Below, in pieces: positions 26,511 through 34,148 of a DNA stretch of 64,000 bases. Under the pieces are notes generated by a model. The model was not told where the DNA came from and ran no database searches. It saw only the letters and a program-made list of their open reading frames with translations. Position 1 is the stretch's first letter, and every line of letters starts with the position of its first letter. A program made the position numbers and the translations under genes. Where the stretch lies: NCBI GenBank assembly GCA_018818595.1, contig JAHIRM010000013.1, forward strand, positions 222,526 through 286,525. The letters are read 5' to 3'. The DNA comes from Bacillota bacterium (GTDB taxonomy: Bacteria; Bacillota_I; Bacilli_A; Izemoplasmatales; Hujiaoplasmataceae).

Positions 26511-27443
26511 ATGCGTATTCGATTTATTAAAACAACTGAATCAGACTTAGAAAACATTTTATCACTTTGGAACGATGGAGAAGTGATGAAGTATGTAGGA
26601 TTTCCTGAAGGACTACATATGACACTAGATAAACTTAAAGTATGGCTTGAACGCGTGAATGCAAAAAAAGATACCTTACATTATTCCATTTATAGTAAAG
26701 ATACCTATTTTGGGGAAACCTATTACTCCTTAAATGAAAATGAAGAAGTAGCATCGCTTGATATTAAACTAAAAAAAGCAGCAAGAGGTAAAAACATAGC
26801 TTATCAAGCTTTATCTTTTTGCATTGATCAGCTGTTTTTAAACACCAATGCGTTAAGAGCTAAAGTAGATCCTTCCATGGAAAATGATAAAGCCATTCGG
26901 TTATATAAACGATTAGGGTTTCAAGAAATAAGGCTTGTGACTTATGAAGGAAAGAATCACGTGTATATGGAAGTAAAGAAAGAACAGTGGCATAAGTATA
27001 GAATTAATCAATTAAGACTTGAAGACGTTAATTTTGATAATTTTATTGAAGTCATTTTTCTTTCGGTAAAAGAAAATCAAATCAATTTTATTGCTTCAAA
27101 CGCCATTTCATTGGCTCAATCAAAATACCAAGAAGAATGCATTCCAAAAGCTATTTATGTTGGTTCAAATTTAGTAGGATTTTTAATGTATTGTGTGGAT
27201 AGGGACGACCATGACTTCTGGATTTACCGATTTATGATTGATCAAAAGTATCAAGGAATGGGTTATGGATTGAAAGCGATGGAAATCATCATAACTTTCA
27301 TCAAGAAAATATCGACAAAACCAATGCTTAAGATCAGCTTTGCTAAAGACAATGAAATTGCCAAAAATCTCTATGAAGCTTGTGGCTTTCAATCCACAGG
27401 AATCACTCAAGATCATGAAATAGTATATGAATTAAAATGGTAG
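26511..27443 (+). CDS. tandem GNAT N-acetyltransferase protein
   Basis: A 310-residue protein made of two GNAT folds. Residues 1-160 carry the acetyl-CoA loop region KKAARGKNIAYQALSFCID and the RLGFQEIR end. Residues 165-310 form a second copy with QKYQGMGYGLKAME (the Q/RxxGxG/A loop) and a CGFQSTG end. Such double-GNAT proteins act on amines or peptides, sometimes as antibiotic-modifying enzymes; no substrate can be named. AAGGAG lies upstream of the ATG. Confidence 0.82.
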   Translation: MRIRFIKTTESDLENILSLWNDGEVMKYVGFPEGLHMTLDKLKVWLERVNAKKDTLHYSIYSKDTYFGETYYSLNENEEVASLDIKLKKAARGKNIAYQALSFCIDQLFLNTNALRAKVDPSMENDKAIRLYKRLGFQEIRLVTYEGKNHVYMEVKKEQWHKYRINQLRLEDVNFDNFIEVIFLSVKENQINFIASNAISLAQSKYQEECIPKAIYVGSNLVGFLMYCVDRDDHDFWIYRFMIDQKYQGMGYGLKAMEIIITFIKKISTKPMLKISFAKDNEIAKNLYEACGFQSTGITQDHEIVYELKW

Positions 27444-27458
27444 TTTTTATGAACTACA

Positions 27459-27488
27459 TTGAATTTTATATCTTATAAGAGGTATAAT
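27459..27488 (+). promoter_or_regulatory. promoter of the amidohydrolase gene
   Basis: TTGAAT, 18 bases, TATAAT, 29 bases before the start codon. Confidence 0.5.
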
Positions 27489-27516
27489 AAAGTATAACTG
27501 AAAGGAAATAGTCTCT

Positions 27517-28920
27517 ATGCAATTACCAGGTTTTATTGATTCGCATTTGCATTTTTTAGGAATAGGATATAGCGCCTTTTTAGTTGATTTATCTGAGTGT
27601 AAATCGATTAAGGAAATCCAACAAAAATTATTAAATTCACCACGTCACTTTATTGTTATTGGAAGAGGTTGGAATCAAGAATCATTTTTAGAAAAAAGAA
27701 TGATTTCTAAAGAAGATTTAGATGCAGTCTTTACACAGATTCCAATGGTATTAATTCGAACTTGTGGTCACATTATCGTTGTAAATAGTAAAATGCTTGA
27801 ACTTGCTTCAATTTCTTCTAAGACCTCTCAAATTGAGGGAGGAACGTTTGATTTTGTTTCAGGCGTATTTACTGAGAAAGCCATTCAGTTAGTCTATAAG
27901 GCGATGCCGTCCCCTTCAAGAGAAGATTTACAACAATATTTTATAAAGGCAAATGAAATTTTACTTAGCAATGGAATTACTTCCGTTGCAAGTGATGATT
28001 TTTCAACATTTTCCATTGATTATGAAGAAATCATTAGTGTGCTTTTGGAACTATATGAAAAAAATCTCATTCAAGTAAGAGTAACAGAACAGGTGCATTT
28101 AGCAACTCTACCTTTATTAATAGATTTCATTCAAAAGGGATATGTAAATAAAAAGATAGGCAAACTAAGAATGGGACCTCTAAAACTTTTGGCAGATGGA
28201 AGCCTAGGCGGAAGAACCGCTCTTCTGAAGGAACCCTATTCAGATGATCCTTCCAACAAAGGAATCCAATCCTTTTCTTCGAAAGAGTTATTTGATTTCA
28301 TTCATCTAGCAGATTCAAATGGCATGGATGTTGCCATACATGCGATTGGAGACCTTGCAATCGAACAAGTAATCGATGCAATTAGTGCTTCACTACAAAT
28401 TACAAAAAGAACCAATCATAAACACAGTATTATTCATGCTCAAATGGCAACGTTATCTCAAATTGCTAAAATGAAAAAGTATAACATTGGCGCAATCGTT
28501 CAACCCATCTTTTTAAATAGCGATATTCAAATAATTAAGAAAAGAATTGGAAATAGGTATCTTGAATCGTATTTATTTTCTTCTATGGCAAAACTAGGAC
28601 TTCGAGTTGGATTCAGTACGGACTCACCAGTAGAAAGTGTCAATCCGTTTCACAATCTGTATTTAGCTTTGTCAAGAACTTCAATGAAAACGCCATCTTT
28701 AGGTATTTTCTTGAAAAACGAATGTTTTACTCTAAAAGAGGCTATGGCTTGTTATCATAATGCCAATCTTGCATATACTTATCAAGAAAATACCGAAGAG
28801 GCCGATTACATTGTTATTGATACAGATCTTATAAATTGCACACTAGAAGAATTAAAAAACGCATGTGTATTAGAAACATATATTGCTTCTACACTTGTAT
28901 ACAAAAAGAAAGAGGAATGA
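27517..28920 (+). CDS. YtcJ-like metal-dependent amidohydrolase, short N-terminus
   Basis: A 467-residue amidohydrolase. It begins almost directly at the metal motif (MQLPGFIDSHLHF) and contains LLADGSLGGRTALL, AIHAIGDLAIEQVI, HAQMATLSQ and GFSTDSPVESVNP, all typical of the YtcJ group. Family members usually have about 50-60 residues before PGFIDSHLH that form part of a beta-sandwich; here those are absent, although the C-terminal sandwich strands (EADYIVIDTDLI) remain. The 73 bases upstream do not contain the missing part. The substrate is unknown (hydrolysis of amide or carbamate-type bonds). Confidence 0.82.
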   Translation: MQLPGFIDSHLHFLGIGYSAFLVDLSECKSIKEIQQKLLNSPRHFIVIGRGWNQESFLEKRMISKEDLDAVFTQIPMVLIRTCGHIIVVNSKMLELASISSKTSQIEGGTFDFVSGVFTEKAIQLVYKAMPSPSREDLQQYFIKANEILLSNGITSVASDDFSTFSIDYEEIISVLLELYEKNLIQVRVTEQVHLATLPLLIDFIQKGYVNKKIGKLRMGPLKLLADGSLGGRTALLKEPYSDDPSNKGIQSFSSKELFDFIHLADSNGMDVAIHAIGDLAIEQVIDAISASLQITKRTNHKHSIIHAQMATLSQIAKMKKYNIGAIVQPIFLNSDIQIIKKRIGNRYLESYLFSSMAKLGLRVGFSTDSPVESVNPFHNLYLALSRTSMKTPSLGIFLKNECFTLKEAMACYHNANLAYTYQENTEEADYIVIDTDLINCTLEELKNACVLETYIASTLVYKKKEE

Positions 28921-28942
28921 ATATAAAGGAGGTTAGAGTTAA

Positions 28943-29167
28943 ATGCATCCTTGGTTAACGATGGATCCTTTTATTGTTTTAAGCCTTGCGAATATGAAAC
29001 TTCGTAATTTTTATCATAGTCTTGATGCGCTTTGCGAAGATATAAACATTGATAAAATTGTATTAATTGATAAACTTTACGACATTGGATATCATTACGA
29101 TGAAAAAGGGAATCATTTTATTAGTAATGACCTAGAAGAAATAGAAACGTTTAAGACGCAATCTTAA
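28943..29167 (+). CDS. DUF4250 family small protein
   Basis: A 74-residue soluble protein matching the DUF4250 pattern: a start with DPFIVLSLANMKLRNFYHSLDALCED, then a short helix and IGYHYDEKGNHF. The family is widespread in Firmicutes with no assigned role. A strong AGGAGGT lies 10 bases upstream. It follows the amidohydrolase by 22 bases and shares its transcript. Confidence 0.85.
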   Translation: MHPWLTMDPFIVLSLANMKLRNFYHSLDALCEDINIDKIVLIDKLYDIGYHYDEKGNHFISNDLEEIETFKTQS

Positions 29168-29177
29168 GCGTTTTTTT
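29146..29177 (+). terminator. terminator overlapping the DUF4250 stop
   Basis: 11-bp stem AACGTTTAAGA/TCTTAAGCGTT (one wobble) with a CGCAA loop and a T-run; the TAA stop is in the right arm. Confidence 0.75.
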
Positions 29178-29218
29178 AACATTAATTTCTTATGAAAACA
29201 TTTTCATTCAAAAAAGCA

Positions 29219-29246
29219 TTGCCAGAAAAAATAAAAAGAATATAAT
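29219..29246 (+). promoter_or_regulatory. promoter of the T-box leader
   Basis: TTGCCA, 16 bases, TATAAT. Transcription would begin near 29253, at the base of Stem I. Confidence 0.65.
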
Positions 29247-29252
29247 GGATAC

Positions 29253-29486
29253 CAAAGCGATGAACAAGAGAAGTAGAAATCTAAATTCTTTAAAGAGAAC
29301 TTGTGGTTGGTGCAAACAAGTAAGAATCAATTTCGAACGTGCTTGGGAGTTTTTGAATCGAAGTTTTCCGAGGTTCAAACGTGTTTAGGCGTTAACTAAG
29401 TCAAGAGCTGGTATTTATTACCAGAATTAAGGTGGTACCACGGATATCCCGTCCTTAGCAAATTTATTTTGCTAAGGATTTTTTTA
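29253..29486 (+). ncRNA. T-box riboswitch, probable arginine specifier
   Basis: A complete T-box leader that senses uncharged tRNA. Stem I contains AAGTAGA (loop-E strand) on the 5' side, the distal AGAGAACTTGTGGTTGGTG motif, and on the 3' side GAA followed directly by CGT (29338-29340), the specifier position, then GCTTGGGAG closing the stem with CCAAAGC. CGT reads as arginine. Stem II/IIA-B (AACG/CGTT), a Stem III hairpin (CTGGTA/TTACCAG), the T-box AAGGTGGTACCACGG (29429-29443) and a strong terminator (29453-29486) follow. Uncharged tRNA-Arg would switch on the ABC importer downstream. Confidence 0.88.
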
Positions 29487-29508
29487 TCTTTTGACGACTA
29501 AAATTCTA

Positions 29509-29619
29509 GAGGTTTAAACGTTGATTGGCGTTAACAGTCAGAGGTGTCAGATTCGTCTGAAATCAAGGTGGTACCGCGGATATTCCGTCCTTGGCAATTT
29601 TTTTGCCAAGGACGTTTTA
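29509..29619 (+). ncRNA. second T-box antiterminator/terminator module lacking Stem I
   Basis: A 111-base partial copy of the segment at 29370-29486: GAGGTTTAAACG, an AACG...GGCGTT Stem II-like element, a Stem III hairpin (TCAGA-TTCG-TCTGA), a second T-box AAGGTGGTACCGCGG (29565-29579) and a second terminator (29587-29619, stem GTCCTTGGCAA). No room exists for a second Stem I, so no codon of its own is read. Both switches stand in series before the transporter start at 29657. Confidence 0.85.
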
Positions 29620-29656
29620 TTTATATAAAAATTTGAGAAAAAAGAGGAAAAGAAAA

Positions 29657-30475
29657 ATGTTAAAGAAAAGTTTAAGTTTAATGCTTGTGCTATGCCAAGT
29701 ACTTGTAGGATTTTTTTTAATGGGTTGTACATCGAGTAATGTATTTACGTACATTATCGACGAAGAGTACGAAGAATTTATTACAATGGGAACGAGCGCT
29801 GATTATCCACCTTATGAGTGGCCAACTAACGTTGATGGTACTCAAACTTTAGTAGGAATCGACATTGAAATTGCCAAAGAAATTGCCAAAGCTCTTGGCA
29901 TGAATTTAAAGATTGTAAATAAAGGTTTTGATTACTTATTAGATGACTTAACCAGTGGAAAAGTCGATTTTGTCATTGCAGGAATGACTCCAACAGATGA
30001 TAGAGCAGAAAAAGTAGATTTTTCTGTGGTATATTATGAAGCCATTCAAGTCGTATTAGTATCAGAAGATAATGCATCAGTCTATACAACGATTGAATCA
30101 TTAAATAGTTCTTCGATAAGAGTTGGAGCCCAAATGGGAGCAATCCAACAAGACTTAGCAGAAGAGTTTTTTATCGATTCTCAAAAAGTGTATTTACAAA
30201 CCATCCCTGATTTAATCATGAAATTATCAGAAGGATTAATCGAAGCTTTGATTGTAGAAGAACCAGTTGCAACAGGTTATTTAGCGAATGTAGAAGGATT
30301 AAGCATTGCATCATTCTCCATTGGAGATCCTGATGGTGGTTCTGCAGTTGCCGTTCAAAAAGGCAATCAAACTTTACTTGTAACTATCAACGAAGTATTA
30401 AATGGTTTAATGACATCCGGAAAATTAGAAGAGATTGTAAGTGAAATGATTTTATTAAATGGAACCGTTGAATAA
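29657..30475 (+). CDS. amino-acid ABC transporter substrate-binding lipoprotein (probable arginine)
   Basis: A 272-residue lipoprotein (lipobox LMGC, Cys at residue 24) of SBP family 3. It has MGTSADYPPYEW and VGIDIEIAKEIAKALGM, then GKVDFVIAGMTPTDDR, which carries the arginine/aspartate pair that binds the amino-acid backbone. It is the first gene of a binding protein-permease-ATPase operon behind an Arg-type T-box, so arginine or a close relative is the likely substrate (inferred from the specifier). The start at 29657 has GAGG 9 bases upstream; a TTG at 29591 lies inside the terminator and is unlikely. Confidence 0.9.
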   Translation: MLKKSLSLMLVLCQVLVGFFLMGCTSSNVFTYIIDEEYEEFITMGTSADYPPYEWPTNVDGTQTLVGIDIEIAKEIAKALGMNLKIVNKGFDYLLDDLTSGKVDFVIAGMTPTDDRAEKVDFSVVYYEAIQVVLVSEDNASVYTTIESLNSSSIRVGAQMGAIQQDLAEEFFIDSQKVYLQTIPDLIMKLSEGLIEALIVEEPVATGYLANVEGLSIASFSIGDPDGGSAVAVQKGNQTLLVTINEVLNGLMTSGKLEEIVSEMILLNGTVE

Positions 30476-30494
30476 CAAGTAAGGAAGTGTTACC

Positions 30495-31172
30495 ATGGAT
30501 TTTAGTTTTTTATTAGAACCATACTATATAAAATTGCTTTTACAAGGGTTATTCGTAACTCTTGTTTTGGCAATTGTTGCGGTGTTTATTGGCGCAATTT
30601 TGGGAATTATTATTGCATTAATTCGGATGTCTAAAATTAAAATTGTTTCAATTATAGGGTCTTTTTACGTGGAAATCATTAGAGGAACGCCCATAGTTGT
30701 GCAATTAATTATATTTTATAGTTTGTTTCGAGTACCTGTTATTTTGATTGGAAATTATGATTTATCGCCTTTTGTTCCAGGAATGTTTGCATTATTTATC
30801 AATTCGAGCGCTTATATGTCTGAAGTCATTCGAGCAGGAGTTAACGCAGTTGACGTAGGACAAACAGAAGCCGCAAGAAGTCTTGGAATGAATTCTAAAA
30901 TGACGTTTATTAAAATCATTTTTCCTCAAGCTATAAAGAATATTTTACCAGCATTGGGAAATGAATTTGTGACACTGATAAAAGAGACTTCTGTTTTAAT
31001 GTATATGGGAGTTGCAGAACTTACATACCAAGCAGCGATGATTAAAACAGAGACTTATAGCTTTATGGAAAGTTATCTTGTTGTTGCAATTTTGTACTTG
31101 GTATTAACCTTTCCTACTTCTAAATTAATGGGCTATTTTGAACGGAGGTTAAAACGTGCTGATGCAAAATAA
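30495..31172 (+). CDS. amino-acid ABC transporter permease
   Basis: A 225-residue HisMQ-type permease with about five membrane segments. It has [12 protein letters not shown] near residue 60 and the EAA loop [23 protein letters not shown] that contacts the ATPase. It forms the channel of the T-box-controlled importer. It follows the binding protein by 19 bases and overlaps the ATPase gene by 17 bases. Confidence 0.92.
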   Translation: MDFSFLLEPYYIKLLLQGLFVTLVLAIVAVFIGAILGIIIALIRMSKIKIVSIIGSFYVEIIRGTPIVVQLIIFYSLFRVPVILIGNYDLSPFVPGMFALFINSSAYMSEVIRAGVNAVDVGQTEAARSLGMNSKMTFIKIIFPQAIKNILPALGNEFVTLIKETSVLMYMGVAELTYQAAMIKTETYSFMESYLVVAILYLVLTFPTSKLMGYFERRLKRADAK

Positions 31173-31908
31173 AATGATTGAATTACAAAACGTTTCAAAA
31201 ACGTTTAAAGATGGAACAATCGCATTAAATCAAGTTTCATTAACAGTTTGTAAAGGTGAAGTATGTGTCTTGATTGGTCCTTCAGGATCTGGGAAGTCCA
31301 CATTGCTTAGAACATTGAATCTGTTAGAAATACCTACAATAGGTGAAGTGATTTTTGAAGGGGTTAATCTATTAGACAAAAACATAGATGTAAATTTACA
31401 TAGACAAAAAATGGGAATGGTCTTTCAAGGATTTCATCTATTTCCACATTTAACTGTTCTTGATAATTTAATGGTAGCTCCTTTATCAATCAAAAAATGG
31501 GATAAAGAATTAACAAAAATCAAAGCATTAGAAATGCTTGAAAAAGTAGGGTTGCTTGAAAAAAAATCAAGCTATCCCAATCAATTATCTGGAGGACAAA
31601 AACAACGAATTGCCATCGCAAGAGCTTTATGTATGGAACCCGACATCATGCTTTTTGATGAACCAACAAGCGCACTTGATCCTGAATTGATTGGTGAAGT
31701 CTTACAAGTAATGCGAGTATTAGCTAAAACAGGAATGACGATGGTGGTTGTTACCCATGAAATGGGATTTGCAAAAGAATTTGGCGATAAAATTGTTGTG
31801 ATGGATGAAGGAAAAATCATTGAAGAAGGAACAAGTGATGAGGTGTTCAATCATCCGAAAAACGCTAGGACTTTAGAATTTTTAAGAAGAGTCATCGATA
31901 AAATTTAG
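31156..31908 (+). CDS. amino-acid ABC transporter ATP-binding protein
   Basis: A 250-residue ABC ATPase of the GlnQ/HisP type. Walker [11 protein letters not shown]-loop [12 protein letters not shown], signature [10 protein letters not shown], Walker [15 protein letters not shown] and switch THEMGF are all intact. The GTG at 31156 fits GGAGG seven bases upstream; ATGs at 31162 and 31174 are alternatives. It powers the adjacent permease and is the only ATPase of this type in the window, so it may also serve the ATPase-less system at 21472-22910. Confidence 0.93.
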   Translation: MLMQNKMIELQNVSKTFKDGTIALNQVSLTVCKGEVCVLIGPSGSGKSTLLRTLNLLEIPTIGEVIFEGVNLLDKNIDVNLHRQKMGMVFQGFHLFPHLTVLDNLMVAPLSIKKWDKELTKIKALEMLEKVGLLEKKSSYPNQLSGGQKQRIAIARALCMEPDIMLFDEPTSALDPELIGEVLQVMRVLAKTGMTMVVVTHEMGFAKEFGDKIVVMDEGKIIEEGTSDEVFNHPKNARTLEFLRRVIDKI

Positions 31909-31946
31909 TCAAATAAAAATATATAAAAAAAGGTAAGCAAGTTGCA

Positions 31947-31974
31947 TTGACTTTTTAGACTCTAGGACTATAAT
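31947..31974 (+). promoter_or_regulatory. promoter of the flavodoxin-like gene
   Basis: TTGACT, 16 bases, TATAAT; the start codon lies 66 bases further on. Confidence 0.65.
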
Positions 31975-32040
31975 TAAACTATGTGATTAAATTAGTCAAT
32001 CTTTGAATTTCTAAGATAGAAAAATGGGGGAAATAAATCA

Positions 32041-32589
32041 ATGCACAATAAAACAGTTGTTCTTTATCGTTCTAAAACAGGGTTTGCCAGACAATACGCC
32101 AAATGGATTTCACAAGATTTACACTGTGATATGTTCGATGCTTTTAAAATAAAATATGAAGACTTAGATAAATATCATATTATTATATATGGAGCCGGTC
32201 TTTATGCAAAAGGTATCAATGGTTTAAAAAAAATGAAAAAGAAATTTGCATTACTAAAAGATAAAAATATTATCGTTTTTGCAACAGGAGCTACTTTAGA
32301 CCAAGAAGAAGATATTAAAAACATTCAAAAATCTAACTTTACTGAAAAAGAAATAAATACACTTAAATTCTTTTACTTAAGAGGCGGATTTGATTATAAA
32401 CGTTTAAGTTTAAAAAACAAGTTTATGATGACACTATTAAAAATGAAAATTAGAATGCAAAAACATTTAACAGATAATGAAGAATCTTATTTAGATGCAT
32501 TTCAAAAACCTGTAGATTATACAAACAAAGAATATCTCATGCCTTTACTAGAGTATGTACATAGTTTTTCTAAAACAAATAAGAAATAA
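32041..32589 (+). CDS. flavodoxin-domain protein (flavodoxin_5/HemG-like)
   Basis: A 182-residue FMN-binding flavodoxin-fold protein. The phosphate loop reads YRSKTGFARQYAKWI, followed by DKYHIIIYGAGLYAKGINGLKKMKK, the pattern of the flavodoxin_5 family that includes HemG-type menaquinone-dependent oxidases. The C-terminal half, with a basic KNKFMMTLLKMKIRMQKH, matches that subgroup. Electron transfer in the cytosol is expected, but the partner is unknown; no heme genes are near. The terminator at 32621 ends the unit. Confidence 0.82.
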   Translation: MHNKTVVLYRSKTGFARQYAKWISQDLHCDMFDAFKIKYEDLDKYHIIIYGAGLYAKGINGLKKMKKKFALLKDKNIIVFATGATLDQEEDIKNIQKSNFTEKEINTLKFFYLRGGFDYKRLSLKNKFMMTLLKMKIRMQKHLTDNEESYLDAFQKPVDYTNKEYLMPLLEYVHSFSKTNKK

Positions 32590-32620
32590 GTTACTATTTA
32601 TAGAAAATAAAATAACATAT

Positions 32621-32667
32621 AAATCGCCACATTTCGTTTATAATTTGTGGCGATTTCCATTTTTTTA
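32621..32667 (+). terminator. intrinsic terminator
   Basis: Stem AAATCGCCACA/TGTGGCGATTT with a 14-base loop and a downstream T-run. Confidence 0.75.
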
Positions 32668-32700
32668 CTTTATTGAATCGAGATTAAAAGTGCGAAAACA

Positions 32701-32729
32701 TTGATATTTGATTTAGAATGTGGTACTAT
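32701..32729 (+). promoter_or_regulatory. extended -10 promoter of the lipoprotein gene
   Basis: TTGATA, 17 bases, TACTAT preceded by TG, 71 bases before the start codon. Confidence 0.55.
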
Positions 32730-32799
32730 GGGAAAAACTCTTACAGACAAAAAACATTGGTTTTTCAGTATATTAGATATTTAATAAGGGGGAAAAGTT

Positions 32800-33891
32800 A
32801 TGAAAAAATTATTAACTTCACTGTTAGCCATTCTTTTATTTTCAACAATGGCTGGATGTGATTTACTAAGCACAATCATCGCTGTAAAGGATTTTTCAGT
32901 AGAATACAGAGAATACTCAGATAAGTATAACGCTGCAGAGATGATGACCATTTCTACATCAACAACTTTAGAAATAATTGATACAGATATTGAAAGCTTT
33001 GAAGATATGGATACTCTTATGTATTTTGAAATTGATAAAAGAAATGCATTTACGTACACCGAGCAAACCATTAATGATGTTAAAAAGATTTCAATTTTAG
33101 AAGATACAGAAGATTTTACCATTGAATACATCTTAAACGAAGAGAATAACTATGTAATTCCTACTATTTTATCAGATGAAAGTGAAACGACAGTTTCCTC
33201 AAATGAAATCTTTACTTTAGATGAATCTTTTTCTATTTCAGATGTTCAAAACGAATTAAAAACAGGAGAACATGCATACGAGTTTGATATTTTACTAGAC
33301 AAAGTAATTGATTTAAATAATATATCAGGATTTGTCGATCAATTTAAAATCTTTGATAGTGAATTATCCACGTTTGCCAATGCCGTTGCGCATGTCAACC
33401 TAGAATTTCTTGGAGAAAATGGTGGAATTCATGTGAATGCCGTTCTTGATTCTTATCAAATCACGTTTGAAGATAATACTTATGTAACGCTTACTCTAAC
33501 AAACGAAACTACGTTAACTATTTTAGATGAATACGTTGGTATTGATATTTATGGAGACGATTATTTTATTACTCCAGTAGAAGACATTAGACTTGCAAAA
33601 AAAGTTTACAACGCCGATCAATTAATTAAAGCTTCTATTACAGAATTTGAAAATGGATACGTTAAGCTTTATTTAGAACCAGGAATATATGATGTTTTTT
33701 CAGATAATTTTGGATTATTTTCAGCTTCGCAACTATATGATGCTGATCAAAATGAAGTTCTTTTAAACGCTGTAGATTCGATTCAATATGAAATTATGAC
33801 TGAAGGAACCTATTATTATTACTTGATACCAACGACCAGTTTTATTTTAGATTTAACGTTTGCAGAAGTAGTAATAGAGCCAATCGAATAA
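32800..33891 (+). CDS. surface lipoprotein, function unknown
   Basis: A 363-residue lipoprotein with a clear signal (MAGC lipobox, Cys at residue 20). The mature part is acidic and built of repeating beta-rich stretches with no recognised domain. There are many Asp/Glu/Thr residues and few Cys, as in the secreted proteins near 3.5-6 kb, but no convincing sequence similarity to them was found by eye. The RBS is AAGGGGG. It is a single-gene unit, next to a MACPF lipoprotein gene that has its own leader. Confidence 0.8.
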   Translation: MKKLLTSLLAILLFSTMAGCDLLSTIIAVKDFSVEYREYSDKYNAAEMMTISTSTTLEIIDTDIESFEDMDTLMYFEIDKRNAFTYTEQTINDVKKISILEDTEDFTIEYILNEENNYVIPTILSDESETTVSSNEIFTLDESFSISDVQNELKTGEHAYEFDILLDKVIDLNNISGFVDQFKIFDSELSTFANAVAHVNLEFLGENGGIHVNAVLDSYQITFEDNTYVTLTLTNETTLTILDEYVGIDIYGDDYFITPVEDIRLAKKVYNADQLIKASITEFENGYVKLYLEPGIYDVFSDNFGLFSASQLYDADQNEVLLNAVDSIQYEIMTEGTYYYYLIPTTSFILDLTFAEVVIEPIE

Positions 33892-33905
33892 ATACTAACT
33901 ATTTA

Positions 33906-33940
33906 AAAGCAAGTTTGAAAATTCAAACTTGCTTTTTTTT
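33906..33940 (+). terminator. intrinsic terminator
   Basis: Perfect 14-bp stem AAAGCAAGTTTGAA and complement with a 2-base loop and T8. The following 200 bases are AT-rich, with TATAAT at 34010-34015. Confidence 0.85.
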
Positions 33941-34148
33941 ATGTCTTTTTGAATACTGAATATTATATTTAAAAATTAATTGATTTCGTTTGTCTCAAAT
34001 GATAAAATATATAATGATAATAATAATATAAAAATTATTTTTGTAATTGATTTTACGTTTATTTAATTTTCATTAATTACTTTTTTAAAAATTAAAAGAG
34101 AGAATCTTTTAATCAAATACAAATTAAGTGTGGGGGTACACTAAAGTG

